A program made the translations under genes and the position numbers. The notes beneath the pieces were generated by a model. It was not told where the DNA came from, did not search any database, and saw nothing but the letters and a program-made list of their open reading frames with translations. Of a stretch of DNA of 64,000 nt, positions 43,355 through 53,006 are shown piece by piece (the stretch's first letter is position 1; each line of letters starts with the position of its first letter). This DNA is from Bacteroidetes oral taxon 274 str. F0058. GTDB lineage: Bacteria > Bacteroidota > Bacteroidia > Bacteroidales > Paludibacteraceae. The stretch is from contig GG774889.1 of NCBI GenBank assembly GCA_000163695.1, positions 1,034,879-1,098,878 of the forward strand. The letters are read 5' to 3'.

Positions 43355-45139
43355 TTATTCTATCACCTTCATTTCTGTACGGCGGTTGAGCTGATGTTGC
43401 TCTTCGGTACAGTTGGATCCGTTGCCGCAGTTGTTGAGCAACTTGGTTTCGCCGTATCCTACCGATTTGATACGTGAGGGAGCAATACCTTTCTCTACAA
43501 GGTAGAGTTTGACGGCATCGGCACGCTGTTGCGACAAACGTTGGTTATAAGCGTCGGAGCCGCGAGAGTCTGTGTGTGAAGACATCTCTACACGTATTTT
43601 CGGATTGTCTTTGAGGTACTTCACCAGACGGTCGAGTTCGGGACGAGCATCGGGACGTATGGTAGCCTTGTTCAGGTCATAGTGTACGTTGTCGAGGCGT
43701 ATGGCTTCGTTCTTTTTGACACGTTTCAGATAGATGTTGTTCTCTACCGTCGAGGTCTTTGAGGGGTCGTATGTGTCTTTTTTGAACTTCTTACCTTCCG
43801 AAGGCAAGCATTCCGGTGCTGTCGCGCTTATGGTGTATGTTTCGTAAGCTTTCAGAGCCACGGAGTATTCGCCGAAGCTGTTGGTCAGATAGTTTTGTTC
43901 GGTACCGTTGGTGTTGTTTTCTACCGTTACTACCGCATTGCCTATCGTTTTACCCGAATCTTCGTCCATTACTTTACCCATTACCGTGTATTCGGTCGGC
44001 TTAGCGGACTCTTTTTTCTGCATATATATGTCGTGTTTTACCGAAGGAGTCTTTTCGGCTACGTAAGTATCTTTTTCGATAACCTTAGGTTCTGCATCGA
44101 GGTAATCGACCGCCGAAGCAGTTATCGAATAAGTCTTGTTCTGTTTCAGCTTGGCAGTATATTCGCCGTTGGCGTTTGTCTTATATGCCGTCTCTGTCTT
44201 GTCGGTGATGTTTTTTATTTTTACTATGGCATTGTTTACCGTAGAGTTTGTTCCTTTACCCATCACTTTACCCACGAGGCTGTATTCTGTTGCCTTAGCT
44301 TTGGTGGCGGTGGGGGCAACCGGTGCCATAGGCATTCTCTTCTCGGCACAGATACGCAACGTCAGTCCACCGAAGATACCGAACGAAGATAGGTCTGTTT
44401 TACTCTGTTTTATGCCCGGGTCTACCGTTTCGCCCGGTTTGCTCAGATGTGCTGCCAACAGAGGAGTTACCTCGTCGGAGAAATTGACGTTGAAATTGTG
44501 CAGATAGTATGCTCCTGCACTCAATCCGAACACTTTATTGAAAAAGTATGTCAGACGCAGTTGTCCTTTCAGCGATAGAGCACTCGATTCGTTGAGCTCT
44601 CTGACAAAATACGTATTGGTTATACTGTTATGATTCGGTACATCTACGAGGTTCAATGTTGCTCCGCTGCCTGCAATGCGAGTGATACCTATACGGGTAT
44701 TCAACTCTGCCGTGAACTTGGGGCAGCACGAAGCAGGTAATCTGAAGCTCGGACCTACACCTATGAATAGACGATTGAGAGGATGAGCATCTTCGTCCCA
44801 ACTCCATCTGGGACCTGTGTACGGAGCTTTGTATCTGTCATTTTGGTCTATGGTAACGAATGTTTCGTTATTGATGAAATCCAAGTCGGCTCCCACACCG
44901 AACCACTTCCAATAGTGGTCGAAGCCGAAGCCCAAATTAAACCCTCCCTTTTCGTCGAGGAAGCGATTGGCTCCACGAGTATTGGGGTTGAAGTCGTAAC
45001 CTCCGCGTATCGAAAACAACCAGTAACGATTGAGGCATACGACACTGTCTCTGCTCGCTTTCTGAGCAAATGTAGCAGCAGAAGCTCCTAATACGAGCAA
45101 TACTGCAACTAAAAGCATTCTTCTATTTACTTTTTTCAT
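43355..45139 (-). CDS. OmpA-family outer-membrane protein with two carboxypeptidase-regulatory-like domains
   Basis: A 594-residue protein with a signal peptide ending AATFAQ. The N-terminal part (to about 270) is beta-rich and fits an outer-membrane barrel with conserved glycine/aromatic strands. Two related CarboxypepD_reg-like domains follow, beginning ATEYSLVGKVMGKGTN and PTEYTVMGKVMDEDSG. The C-terminal OmpA domain has NPKIRVEMSSHTDSRG and NQRLSQQRADAVKLYL, and binds peptidoglycan. The ATG at 45139 is chosen because the 13 residues before it are not signal-like. It anchors the outer membrane to the wall, like the abundant OmpA proteins of Porphyromonas. Confidence 0.85.
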   Translation of the reverse strand: MKKVNRRMLLVAVLLVLGASAATFAQKASRDSVVCLNRYWLFSIRGGYDFNPNTRGANRFLDEKGGFNLGFGFDHYWKWFGVGADLDFINNETFVTIDQNDRYKAPYTGPRWSWDEDAHPLNRLFIGVGPSFRLPASCCPKFTAELNTRIGITRIAGSGATLNLVDVPNHNSITNTYFVRELNESSALSLKGQLRLTYFFNKVFGLSAGAYYLHNFNVNFSDEVTPLLAAHLSKPGETVDPGIKQSKTDLSSFGIFGGLTLRICAEKRMPMAPVAPTATKAKATEYSLVGKVMGKGTNSTVNNAIVKIKNITDKTETAYKTNANGEYTAKLKQNKTYSITASAVDYLDAEPKVIEKDTYVAEKTPSVKHDIYMQKKESAKPTEYTVMGKVMDEDSGKTIGNAVVTVENNTNGTEQNYLTNSFGEYSVALKAYETYTISATAPECLPSEGKKFKKDTYDPSKTSTVENNIYLKRVKKNEAIRLDNVHYDLNKATIRPDARPELDRLVKYLKDNPKIRVEMSSHTDSRGSDAYNQRLSQQRADAVKLYLVEKGIAPSRIKSVGYGETKLLNNCGNGSNCTEEQHQLNRRTEMKVIE

Positions 45140-45225
45140 AAAACTAAATTTTTTTGACGTTAAAAAATAATATGACAATCTTATATTTTGTATGTAAAAT
45201 ACTTATTTTCTTCATTTACTACAAA

Positions 45226-47172
45226 TCAATGCTTCTCCAGTCCGAAGGTAAAGCCTTGTCGAACACGCTCTATGAGTTCGGGAACGATATCTTGATACAA
45301 TCCGCAGATACCGAAGTCTGCATATCGGAAAATGTTTGCTTTCGGGTTTTGGTCTATTGCAACGATAATGCCCGACTCTTTGATACCTGCAATATGCTGT
45401 ATCGCTCCGCTTATGCCGATAGCTACGTAGACCTTCGGACGAACGGTCTTGCCCGTCTGTCCTATCTGTCGTGCATATTCGGCGTATCCTTCGTCTACTA
45501 CTACGCGGCTGCAAGCCCATTCGGCTTTCAGTCCTTGGTCTTTGAGGGCTTGTGCGAGTTCTTTGACGAGTTTGAGGTCGTCGCCTGTGGTGCCTCGTCC
45601 GCCTGCAACTATTATATCAGCCTCGAACAACGATGCCAGACCACCCTCGCCACGAACTGTTTCGAGTATACTCGTGGCGTAGGTATCGGCATTCAGCGAT
45701 GGGGTGAAGTCTATCACCTCGCCCGTACGTCCCTCTACACGTTCGGGAACGGCAAATGTGCCTGCGCGTGCCGTCGATATTTGCGGGTATACGAACCCGA
45801 GTATCGTTGCCAACTTGCTTTCGCCGTATGTCGGGCGGCGGCTGTGCAGTATCGGGCGTATGATACGCTTGTTCTTTTTGTCGATGTAGTCGCCTATCTC
45901 GAGTCCCGTACAGTCGGCTGTAACTCCCGACCCTGTCTTCATACCGATACGGGGGGCGAGTTCGCGACCTGCCGTAGTGGCGGCAAAGAGCGTTATCTCG
46001 GGTTTGTATTGATGTATTATTTGTGTGATAATCTCTGCAAACGGCAGTATAAGGTACTCTTCGAGTTTGTCGTTCTCTACGATAATCACTTTGTCGGAGC
46101 CGTGTTCGAATAGCGTCGGAGCAAGCGGTCGTACATTTTTACCGATAAGTACTGTGGTGATTTTGGTATCGCCTCCGAGTTGGTCTGCCAAGTGGCGTGC
46201 CGGCGTAAGCAGTTCTATCGAAGGGCGTGCTATTTTGCCGTTCACCACCTCTGCCCACGTGAGTATGCCTTTGTTGTCGCCTCTGAGGTCTACTGCCTCG
46301 AGCCCTGTGGTGTCCGCCTCTTTTTTGGTTTTCTCTGCTTTTTTCTCCAGCTTGTTGCCTCCTTTTTTGATGTTATCCATAAGGGAGTCGACAAGTTGTT
46401 CTTCGTTCTGTCCGCTGCACATAACAATCGGCGGGCGGTCAGACTCTATATTCTCTACGCCTGCCACGATAGTGGGCGAGCCGTTGATACCGATGTGTTG
46501 TTGGGCTTCGGCAGACATACCGATGTCGTCGACAGTCCTCATATTTATTGTGGCTCTTCGTGCTTTGATGGCTCCGATAAGCGACGGTTTACGCGGTTTG
46601 ATACCTGTCGGGGTGAACGATATAACGCATGGCATCGGCAGTTTTAGCATCTGGTATCCCCCTTCGATGATACGGCGTGCAGTGATAGTACCATCGTCGT
46701 TCGGTTCGATGCGTTCTACAAATGTAGCCTGCGGTATACCGAGGGCTTCGGCTACCTGCGACGGCACGTGAGCGGTGTCGCCGTCGGAGGTCTGTCTGCC
46801 TGCAAATATTACGAATGGTTCTTTGGAGTCTTTCGAGAAACCCATACTACGTAGCATAGTGGATATAGCAAGCCCTGTGGCGTAGGTGTCGGAGCCGCCG
46901 AGCTTACGGTCGCTAAGCAAATATGCTTCGTCGTAGCCCATAGAGATAGCCGTACGTAGAGCCGTCTCGAAAGAGGCAGGTCCCATCGAGCATACTATCA
47001 TACGGGCATCGGGGTATTTTTTCTTCAATTGTAAGCCTGCTTCCAGACCAAATTGGCAGTCGATATTGATGATTGATTTTGCTTTGGTTCTGTCCATCAG
47101 TCCGTCGTCGCCCATTCTCATCTCCGAGGGCAGAGGGACTTGTTTTATTAACGATATTATAGTAAGTGCCAT
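45226..47172 (-). CDS. Electron transfer flavoprotein, EtfB-EtfA fused in one chain
   Basis: A 648-residue protein containing a complete EtfB (about 1-270: LIKQVPLPSE start, VIFAGRQTSDGDTAHVPSQVAEALGIPQ), a charged linker of about 30 residues rich in Lys and Glu (270-300), and a complete EtfA (about 300-648). The EtfA part has SGVTADCTGLEI, the FAD site region VAGGRGTTGDD, and the C-terminal GISGAIQHIAGIKESGIIVAIDQNP. The usual form is two separate subunits. The heterodimer carries electrons from flavin dehydrogenases to ETF:quinone oxidoreductase, whose gene lies immediately upstream, 47 bases away. Confidence 0.92.
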   Translation of the reverse strand: MALTIISLIKQVPLPSEMRMGDDGLMDRTKAKSIINIDCQFGLEAGLQLKKKYPDARMIVCSMGPASFETALRTAISMGYDEAYLLSDRKLGGSDTYATGLAISTMLRSMGFSKDSKEPFVIFAGRQTSDGDTAHVPSQVAEALGIPQATFVERIEPNDDGTITARRIIEGGYQMLKLPMPCVISFTPTGIKPRKPSLIGAIKARRATINMRTVDDIGMSAEAQQHIGINGSPTIVAGVENIESDRPPIVMCSGQNEEQLVDSLMDNIKKGGNKLEKKAEKTKKEADTTGLEAVDLRGDNKGILTWAEVVNGKIARPSIELLTPARHLADQLGGDTKITTVLIGKNVRPLAPTLFEHGSDKVIIVENDKLEEYLILPFAEIITQIIHQYKPEITLFAATTAGRELAPRIGMKTGSGVTADCTGLEIGDYIDKKNKRIIRPILHSRRPTYGESKLATILGFVYPQISTARAGTFAVPERVEGRTGEVIDFTPSLNADTYATSILETVRGEGGLASLFEADIIVAGGRGTTGDDLKLVKELAQALKDQGLKAEWACSRVVVDEGYAEYARQIGQTGKTVRPKVYVAIGISGAIQHIAGIKESGIIVAIDQNPKANIFRYADFGICGLYQDIVPELIERVRQGFTFGLEKH

Positions 47173-47219
47173 ATTGTATTTTCTTTATTCTTTTGGTAAT
47201 AATAAATTTAAAATGAGAG

Positions 47220-48881
47220 TTACATATATTTATAATCGGGTCCGTTGCCTCCGTTCGGTACGTTCCAGGTGATGGCGGCGTGCGGTTCTTTGATGTCGCA
47301 GCTTTTGCAGTGCAGACAGTTTTCGTTATGAATACGTATCTCTTTTTTGCCTGTCGTCTTGTCGGTGTGTATTTCGAATACTTCGCCCGGGCAGAAATAT
47401 TGGCACGGAGCATCGTACTTTTTGATGTTTATATCGCGAAACTCTTTTTCGTTGTTGATATGCAGATGGATACGTTGTTCTTCGTCGTGTTGTGTGCCCG
47501 AATAATATACGTCGTCCACTTTGCTGCGGTTGTAAGGCTTGTCTATGTCGTACGAAGCCCATTTGTCTTTGAACAGAGGCTTCTTGGCGTTGTCGACCGT
47601 CTTTGTCGACCGATAATCGTTGTGCGTAGCGAGCTTGCCTGCAAAACCTGCACCACCCGTAATAAGCTGTGTGCCAAAGTTGAACATTCCTACCAAGGTT
47701 CCTTTCGTAAATCCTTGGCGGAAGTTGCGGCACTTGTACATCTCTTTGTAGATGGGGCTTTGCTGTACGTATTGTTCGTAGTTTTTGAGCGTATTTTTCG
47801 AGAAATCGTTTTTGACGAAAGCATCGTAAGCAGCTTTGGCAGCCGACATACCCGAATATATCGATAGGTGGATACCTTTCAGTGCGGGCATAGCGAGGAA
47901 TCCTGCCGAGTCGCCCACTATCATTGCGTTGTTGAGGAAATATTTCGTCAGAGAGTAATATCCGCCTTCGGGCAGTGTCTTGGCTCCGTATTCGAGTATT
48001 TTACCCTCTTTGACGAACTTCTCTACAAACGGATGTGTCTTCCATATTTGGAAGGCATGGTATATGTCGTATGTCGGGTCGGTAAAATCGAGTCCGAGTA
48101 CCAGACCGACGGCTACTTTGTTGTCTTTCAGCCCATAAATAAAGCCTCCGCCGAATACATTGTCGTTCATAGCAGGGAATCCCATAGTGTGATACACCTC
48201 GCCTGCTTTGATAGTGCCTTCGGGTACACTAAACAACTCCTTGACACCCAATGAGTATATCTGTGGATTTCTGCCCTGCTGGAGGTTTTTCTTCTCTATG
48301 AGTTTTTTTGCCAGACTGCCGCGAGTACCTTCGGCAAATATTGTGATAGAGGCTTCTACACGAGTGCCTTCTACAAAGTTTTCGAGCTTGTTGCCATCGT
48401 GGTCTATGCCTGTGTCGATACATTTCGCTCCGGCTACATCGCCTTTCTCGTCGTACAATATATCGCTCATCGAGAATCCGGGGTAGATGTCTACTCCCTT
48501 CTCGGTTGCTTTGGCTGCGAGGTATCGGCATATCTCGCAGAGCGAGGCGCAGTAGTTGCCGCTATTGCCCATATAAGGCGGATGAAACGGTACTTTGAGA
48601 GAACTCTTTTCGTTTTGTAGAAAATACATCTCGTCCGATGCCACTTTGCTGTCGAAAGGTATTTCGTCGAAGTTTACATCGGGGAGTAAGTCTCTGAATG
48701 CCTGTGGTTTGATTACTGCTCCCGACAGTATGTGCGACCCTACCGACTGACCTTTGTCCACAACGATAATTTGTTTCTCTATGCCGTTGGTTTTCAGTAA
48801 ATCAGCCAGATGTATGGCGGTAGCCAGCCCCGATGGTCCGGCTCCGATGATTAAAACGTCAGTTTTTACGGTATTGTTCAT
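47220..48881 (-). CDS. ETF:quinone oxidoreductase (FixC-FixX type)
   Basis: A 553-residue membrane-associated flavoprotein that passes electrons from ETF to quinone. The N-terminal FAD site is GAGPSG at 13-18. The C-terminal ferredoxin-like domain binds one 4Fe-4S cluster: Cys497 followed by Cys522, Cys525 and Cys528, the same spacing as in the human enzyme, with CLHCKSCDIK visible. SGAVIKP and the long FAD/quinone domain match ETF-QO rather than short FixC alone. It is encoded between nadC and the fused ETF gene, and its presence indicates a quinone pool and a respiratory or energy-conserving flavin pathway. Confidence 0.9.
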   Translation of the reverse strand: MNNTVKTDVLIIGAGPSGLATAIHLADLLKTNGIEKQIIVVDKGQSVGSHILSGAVIKPQAFRDLLPDVNFDEIPFDSKVASDEMYFLQNEKSSLKVPFHPPYMGNSGNYCASLCEICRYLAAKATEKGVDIYPGFSMSDILYDEKGDVAGAKCIDTGIDHDGNKLENFVEGTRVEASITIFAEGTRGSLAKKLIEKKNLQQGRNPQIYSLGVKELFSVPEGTIKAGEVYHTMGFPAMNDNVFGGGFIYGLKDNKVAVGLVLGLDFTDPTYDIYHAFQIWKTHPFVEKFVKEGKILEYGAKTLPEGGYYSLTKYFLNNAMIVGDSAGFLAMPALKGIHLSIYSGMSAAKAAYDAFVKNDFSKNTLKNYEQYVQQSPIYKEMYKCRNFRQGFTKGTLVGMFNFGTQLITGGAGFAGKLATHNDYRSTKTVDNAKKPLFKDKWASYDIDKPYNRSKVDDVYYSGTQHDEEQRIHLHINNEKEFRDINIKKYDAPCQYFCPGEVFEIHTDKTTGKKEIRIHNENCLHCKSCDIKEPHAAITWNVPNGGNGPDYKYM

Positions 48882-48925
48882 TTATTTAAGATTTTATTTT
48901 TAGTTATTTTTGGATTAATAATTTT

Positions 48926-49759
48926 CTATTTCATTGCCTTAAAGCTCATATCGAGACTTTTGATGGAGTGTGTCAGAGCTCCGACCGATATGTAGTCGAC
49001 GCCTGCCAATGCGTATTCTCTGATTGTCGTTTCGGTGATACCGCCCGACGACTCTGTCTCGAACCTGCCTCCGATGATTTCTACCGCTTTACGTGTGTCG
49101 GCTACCGAGAAATTGTCGAGCATAATGCGATTGACATTGCCTGAGGCAAGTACTTCGTTAAGTTCGTCGAAATTGCGGACTTCTATCTCTATTTTTAAAT
49201 TTTTATTGTTGTCTTTCAGGTATTTGTTGGCTCTGTCTATCGCTTGCGATATACCTCCTGCGAAGTCTATATGGTTGTCTTTGAGCAGTATCATATCGTA
49301 CAAGCCTATCCTGTGGTTGCAGCCACCACCGATTAGCACAGCATCTTTCTCGAGCATACGCAGTCCGGGAGTGGTCTTACGAGTATCGAGTATTCGTGTC
49401 CGAGTGCCTTCGAGCAGTTTTACGTACTCACGTGTTCGTGTAGCTATTCCGCTCATTCTCTGCACTATATTGAGCATCAGACGTTCGGTTTGCAGCAACG
49501 ACCGTACTTTACCCTCTACCTCGAAGGCTATGTCTTGGGGTTTTACTTCGTCGCCGTCGTGCATATATTGCATTATGCGGAGTTCGTTGTCGAATATCTC
49601 AAACACTTTTTTGGCTACCTCGATGCCCGCTATTATGCCTGTATCTTTGACTATCAGCCTCGAGCGTCCTATGGCATCTGCCGGGATACAGCAGAGCGTA
49701 GTATGGTCTCCGTCACCTATATCTTCTGCCAGCCAGAGTTTTATGTCTTGTTCGAGCAT
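48926..49759 (-). CDS. nadC: Nicotinate-nucleotide diphosphorylase (quinolinate phosphoribosyltransferase)
   Basis: A 277-residue enzyme of NAD de novo synthesis that makes nicotinate mononucleotide from quinolinate and PRPP. Signatures are EDIGDGDHTT near the start, LNIVQRMSGIATRTREYV, DTRKTTPGLRMLEKDAV, GGGCNHRIGLYDMILLKDNHI and the C-terminal ESSGGITETTIREYALAGVDYISVGALTHS. Length and motif order are standard. It sits in a minus-strand run between the LysM protein gene and ETF-QO. Confidence 0.95.
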   Translation of the reverse strand: MLEQDIKLWLAEDIGDGDHTTLCCIPADAIGRSRLIVKDTGIIAGIEVAKKVFEIFDNELRIMQYMHDGDEVKPQDIAFEVEGKVRSLLQTERLMLNIVQRMSGIATRTREYVKLLEGTRTRILDTRKTTPGLRMLEKDAVLIGGGCNHRIGLYDMILLKDNHIDFAGGISQAIDRANKYLKDNNKNLKIEIEVRNFDELNEVLASGNVNRIMLDNFSVADTRKAVEIIGGRFETESSGGITETTIREYALAGVDYISVGALTHSIKSLDMSFKAMK

Positions 49760-49816
49760 CTTTTGTAGGAGCTATTAAAATTATTACTTACCGAAGATTA
49801 TTTTATAATTGTTTGT

Positions 49817-51754
49817 TTATAACCTCTCTATGCTTATATTGTTGTTTTTCAGACGATAAATAAAGCAACCCGTATTGAGGAAGGCATTATTTTGTTTCGT
49901 GAAATTGAATGTAGACTGCTGCAAAGCAATATCTTGCGGGAAGATGAGTTGTTTGTTGGGTTGCAGAGCCTTACAGAAATATAGAGTAATATCGTACCCG
50001 AGCAGGTCGTAGTTCGGCGTGGATTGCTGAGTACGAACTGTAAAGTAGCGACTGTAAGCATTCAAATATTTATCTTCGGGGGTGGCATTGAAGAGAGAGT
50101 ATGTTACGAAATTCTTGTTTTTCAGAGATTTGTCGGCTTTGGCATAGTTGAATATATCATTTTCGACAACAAAAGTATAATTTTTGTTATCTGCACTGAC
50201 TGCACCTACGAAATCTTTGAATTCCTGTGTGCTACACGACGATAGCACTATCAGATTATTCACATTTCTGTTGAGAGCCGATATGTTGTCGGCTGTGAGT
50301 GAGTTGGCTTTTAGCTTGGTGTATTTGATGGAGTTACTTTTTAAAGCCTTCTCTAATCGTTCTGGCAGGTGATACGATTTGCTGTTTTGACTTGCAAAGT
50401 TCACAATGAATACATTGTCCGTTCTGTGTTTGTCTAAGATATTGTTTATTATTGCTTTATCTAAATCGGCAGACGAAGGGTTGAACTGATATTGTAGGGC
50501 AAATCTGTCTGAATTGCTTATTTGTGAGGTGAATGGTACTATCTGGATAACGTTGTTTTTCTTGGCATAATCGGCTACGATAGCCACCTGTTCGGGGTAG
50601 GCGGGTCCTATTATCATATCTACCGTCTTGGGAATACCGTTTTTCAAAATATCGTTTATCTTGGCAGTACCGAGCTGTGTATCAAACGTATACACTTCGA
50701 GCGAAATGCCTTGTTCTTTTATTTTCTCCATAGCCAGTAGCGAACCGCGATAGAACTCTATAAATCTGTCTATATTTGTGGAATTTTTGTCTTCTTCGGC
50801 AGAAAAAGGCAACATATATGCGATACGGTATGTAGCCTTTTGTACAATGGCATTGTTGTCTGTCGGGGTGGTTGTCGGCTGGGGCGAGCTACTTGTAATC
50901 AGTATCGTGTCGCCTATCATCAGACCGTTTTCGAGTTTTGGGTTAGCCCTTAGCAAATCTTCCTTTGTGATGTTGTACTGCTTGCTTATCCCGTAGATAG
51001 TCTCTTTGGGTTTGACTATGTGCAATATATCGCTGCCCGATGTCTTTGGTATATTTTCCTCTACGACAGGTATTTGCAATATATCGCCTTTTTTGATACC
51101 GTCTTGTGCGTATGGGTTAGCCTCTATAATTTCGTTTATGGACACTCCAAACTGTTTGCTTATGCCGTACAGTGTCTCTTTACGGCTTTTTACCTCATAG
51201 GTAACGTATTTTTTCTTAGGTAAAACGGGTTGTTGTGCTTTAACTTCGTGTTGTACGGTGGTTTTGTCGGAGTTTATCTGTTTTGCCACATTGTCCTGAA
51301 CTTGCGCTTTGGTTTTGTCCGACACAGGTATACGTAGTATCTGACCTATTTTTATTATTCCGTTTTCTATTTCGGGGTTCAGGCGTATGATTTCCTCTTT
51401 TTCGACACCATACATTTTGCTGATAGAGTATAAGGTCTGTTTGGCGACTACCTGATGCTCTATGACTTGCCTTGTGGTCGAAGGTTGTATTTTTTTAGCC
51501 TGATTTTTGACTGGGATATACAGAGTCTGCCCTGCCTTCAATCCCTCGTTTACGCTCGGATTGGCTTTATAGATGTCTGCTTGTAGAACATTGAATTTCT
51601 TGCTAATACGGTACAGACCTTCGCTCGGCTCCACAGTATAGACGTAATAATCTACACCGTCTATGTTTTTGATGGGGTAATCTTGTGCTAATGCACATAC
51701 ACTCAACATAAGGAAGAGCATAATATAAAGACGCCGTTTCATATATTTGTTCAT
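49817..51754 (-). CDS. LysM-repeat protein with periplasmic-binding-protein-like C-terminal domain
   Basis: A 645-residue exported protein (signal peptide ending ALAQ). Four LysM domains are visible, each with a YxISKxFxV core and a NP...GLKxGQxLxIPV end, spaced through roughly residues 30-295. The remainder (from about 310: YRIAYMLPFSAEEDKNSTNIDRFIEFYRG) resembles the type 1 periplasmic-binding-protein fold, as in LpoA or amino-acid-binding receptors. It probably binds peptidoglycan through LysM and may regulate wall synthesis or sense a ligand. It starts the minus-strand run that includes nadC and the ETF genes. An alternative start is Met5 at 51742. Confidence 0.78.
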   Translation of the reverse strand: MNKYMKRRLYIMLFLMLSVCALAQDYPIKNIDGVDYYVYTVEPSEGLYRISKKFNVLQADIYKANPSVNEGLKAGQTLYIPVKNQAKKIQPSTTRQVIEHQVVAKQTLYSISKMYGVEKEEIIRLNPEIENGIIKIGQILRIPVSDKTKAQVQDNVAKQINSDKTTVQHEVKAQQPVLPKKKYVTYEVKSRKETLYGISKQFGVSINEIIEANPYAQDGIKKGDILQIPVVEENIPKTSGSDILHIVKPKETIYGISKQYNITKEDLLRANPKLENGLMIGDTILITSSSPQPTTTPTDNNAIVQKATYRIAYMLPFSAEEDKNSTNIDRFIEFYRGSLLAMEKIKEQGISLEVYTFDTQLGTAKINDILKNGIPKTVDMIIGPAYPEQVAIVADYAKKNNVIQIVPFTSQISNSDRFALQYQFNPSSADLDKAIINNILDKHRTDNVFIVNFASQNSKSYHLPERLEKALKSNSIKYTKLKANSLTADNISALNRNVNNLIVLSSCSTQEFKDFVGAVSADNKNYTFVVENDIFNYAKADKSLKNKNFVTYSLFNATPEDKYLNAYSRYFTVRTQQSTPNYDLLGYDITLYFCKALQPNKQLIFPQDIALQQSTFNFTKQNNAFLNTGCFIYRLKNNNISIERL

Positions 51755-51825
51755 TTTTAGTGAAGATAAATTGTTTGCTAAATTAATTATTATTTATTAA
51801 TAAAACTGCAAATTTTACTTTTTTG

Positions 51826-51833
51826 CAAAAATA
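51826..51833 (-). promoter_or_regulatory. Candidate -7 box for the LysM gene run
   Basis: CAAAAATA on the plus strand is TATTTTTG on the minus strand, 71 bases before the start codon. Confidence 0.4.
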
Positions 51834-51864
51834 TTTTTTCGAAATCCTTGCGGTTCGTTAATTT

Positions 51865-52848
51865 CTACGATAATTTCAGAGTCAAATCTTTCATCGTTTT
51901 AGACGGTATCTTGTGCTGATACAGAATATCGTATACTGCATCGGCTATCGGTATATTCACCTGAAAGTCTTCGTTTATTTCTCTTATACACTTTGCGGCG
52001 TAATATCCTTCGGCTATCATCTCCATCTCCATCTGAGCTGTTTTTACCGAATATCCTTTGCCTATCATCGTGCCAAAGGTACGGTTACGGCTGAAACGCG
52101 AATAAGCTGTAACGAGCAGGTCGCCCAGATATACACTCTCCTGCAAGTCGCGATGATGAGGGACGGCGGCGTTGCAGAAGCGGTTCATTTCTTGTATGGC
52201 GTTAGAAATCAGCACTGCTTGGAAGTTGTCGCCATACTTGAGTCCGTGGCAGATGCCTACGGCAATGGCATAGATATTTTTCATAACGGACGATAGCTCT
52301 ATGCCGTTGACGTCCTCGCTGATGTAGGTCTGTGTGTAGCGGTTGGTCATCATAGCGGCTATCTGTTTGGCTATCTCTCGGTCGCGACAGCCGATGGTGA
52401 GGTACGATGTGCGTTCGAGGGCTACCTCTTCGGCGTGGCACGGGCCGGATATGACGGCAATCCTATCTATCGGTACGCCGTAATACATATTGAAATACTC
52501 TGAGAGTATCATATTCTCGTCGGGAACAATACCTTTGACTGCCGATATGATTATTTTGGAATCCAATCGCAGTTTCAGACGTTTCAGTTGTGATTTCAGA
52601 TATGGCGAAGGGATAGCAACAAAGAGTATATCCGCATTTTTTACTACTGTATTTATCTTTGAAGAAAACTTGATTCGGCTTACATCGAAATTGACACCTG
52701 TCAGATAATTCGGATTTCTACCCAGAGATTTGAACTTTTCTATCTTTTCGTCGTTCCTGATATACCAACCTATCTCTTCTACGTTGGTAAGCAGCATTTT
52801 AGCTATTGCCGTTGCCCAACTTCCTCCTCCTAATATTGCAACTCTCAT
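51865..52848 (-). CDS. gpsA: NAD(P)H-dependent glycerol-3-phosphate dehydrogenase
   Basis: A 327-residue enzyme making sn-glycerol-3-phosphate for phospholipids. The Rossmann start is ILGGGSWATAIAKML. Conserved catalytic regions are AVKGIVPDE, SGPCHAEEVALERTSYL and the lysine-containing SSVMKNIYAIAVGICHGLKYGDN. It is a full-length member of the GpsA family. It is a separate unit, with its own promoter box upstream. Confidence 0.95.
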   Translation of the reverse strand: MRVAILGGGSWATAIAKMLLTNVEEIGWYIRNDEKIEKFKSLGRNPNYLTGVNFDVSRIKFSSKINTVVKNADILFVAIPSPYLKSQLKRLKLRLDSKIIISAVKGIVPDENMILSEYFNMYYGVPIDRIAVISGPCHAEEVALERTSYLTIGCRDREIAKQIAAMMTNRYTQTYISEDVNGIELSSVMKNIYAIAVGICHGLKYGDNFQAVLISNAIQEMNRFCNAAVPHHRDLQESVYLGDLLVTAYSRFSRNRTFGTMIGKGYSVKTAQMEMEMIAEGYYAAKCIREINEDFQVNIPIADAVYDILYQHKIPSKTMKDLTLKLS

Positions 52849-52885
52849 CAGTTATCCGTTTTTTATTTTTTTGTTTTTCAAATAG

Positions 52886-52893
52886 CAAATTTA
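52886..52893 (-). promoter_or_regulatory. -7 box for gpsA
   Basis: CAAATTTA on the plus strand is TAAATTTG on the minus strand, 37 bases before the start codon. Confidence 0.45.
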
Positions 52894-53006
52894 CAATATA
52901 AATTTGGAAAAGCATATATTTTTTCTGTCGTCGAGGTATTTTTTTAAGATTTTTTCAGTAAGGGGTATATTTCTATACCACACATCGAATAATAAGTCTC
53001 GGCAAC

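Noticed and set aside
43816..44507. Plus-strand frames antisense to the OmpA-family gene
   Set aside because: The minus-strand protein has complete regulatory-like and OmpA domains; the antisense frames are Phe/Tyr/Arg-rich shadows.
46025..46771. A 248-codon plus-strand frame inside the fused ETF gene
   Set aside because: It is the complement of a conserved flavoprotein gene; the Ser-rich translation is typical of an antisense shadow.
49035..49778. A 247-codon plus-strand frame antisense to nadC
   Set aside because: nadC motifs are complete on the minus strand; the plus-strand frame has no recognisable features.
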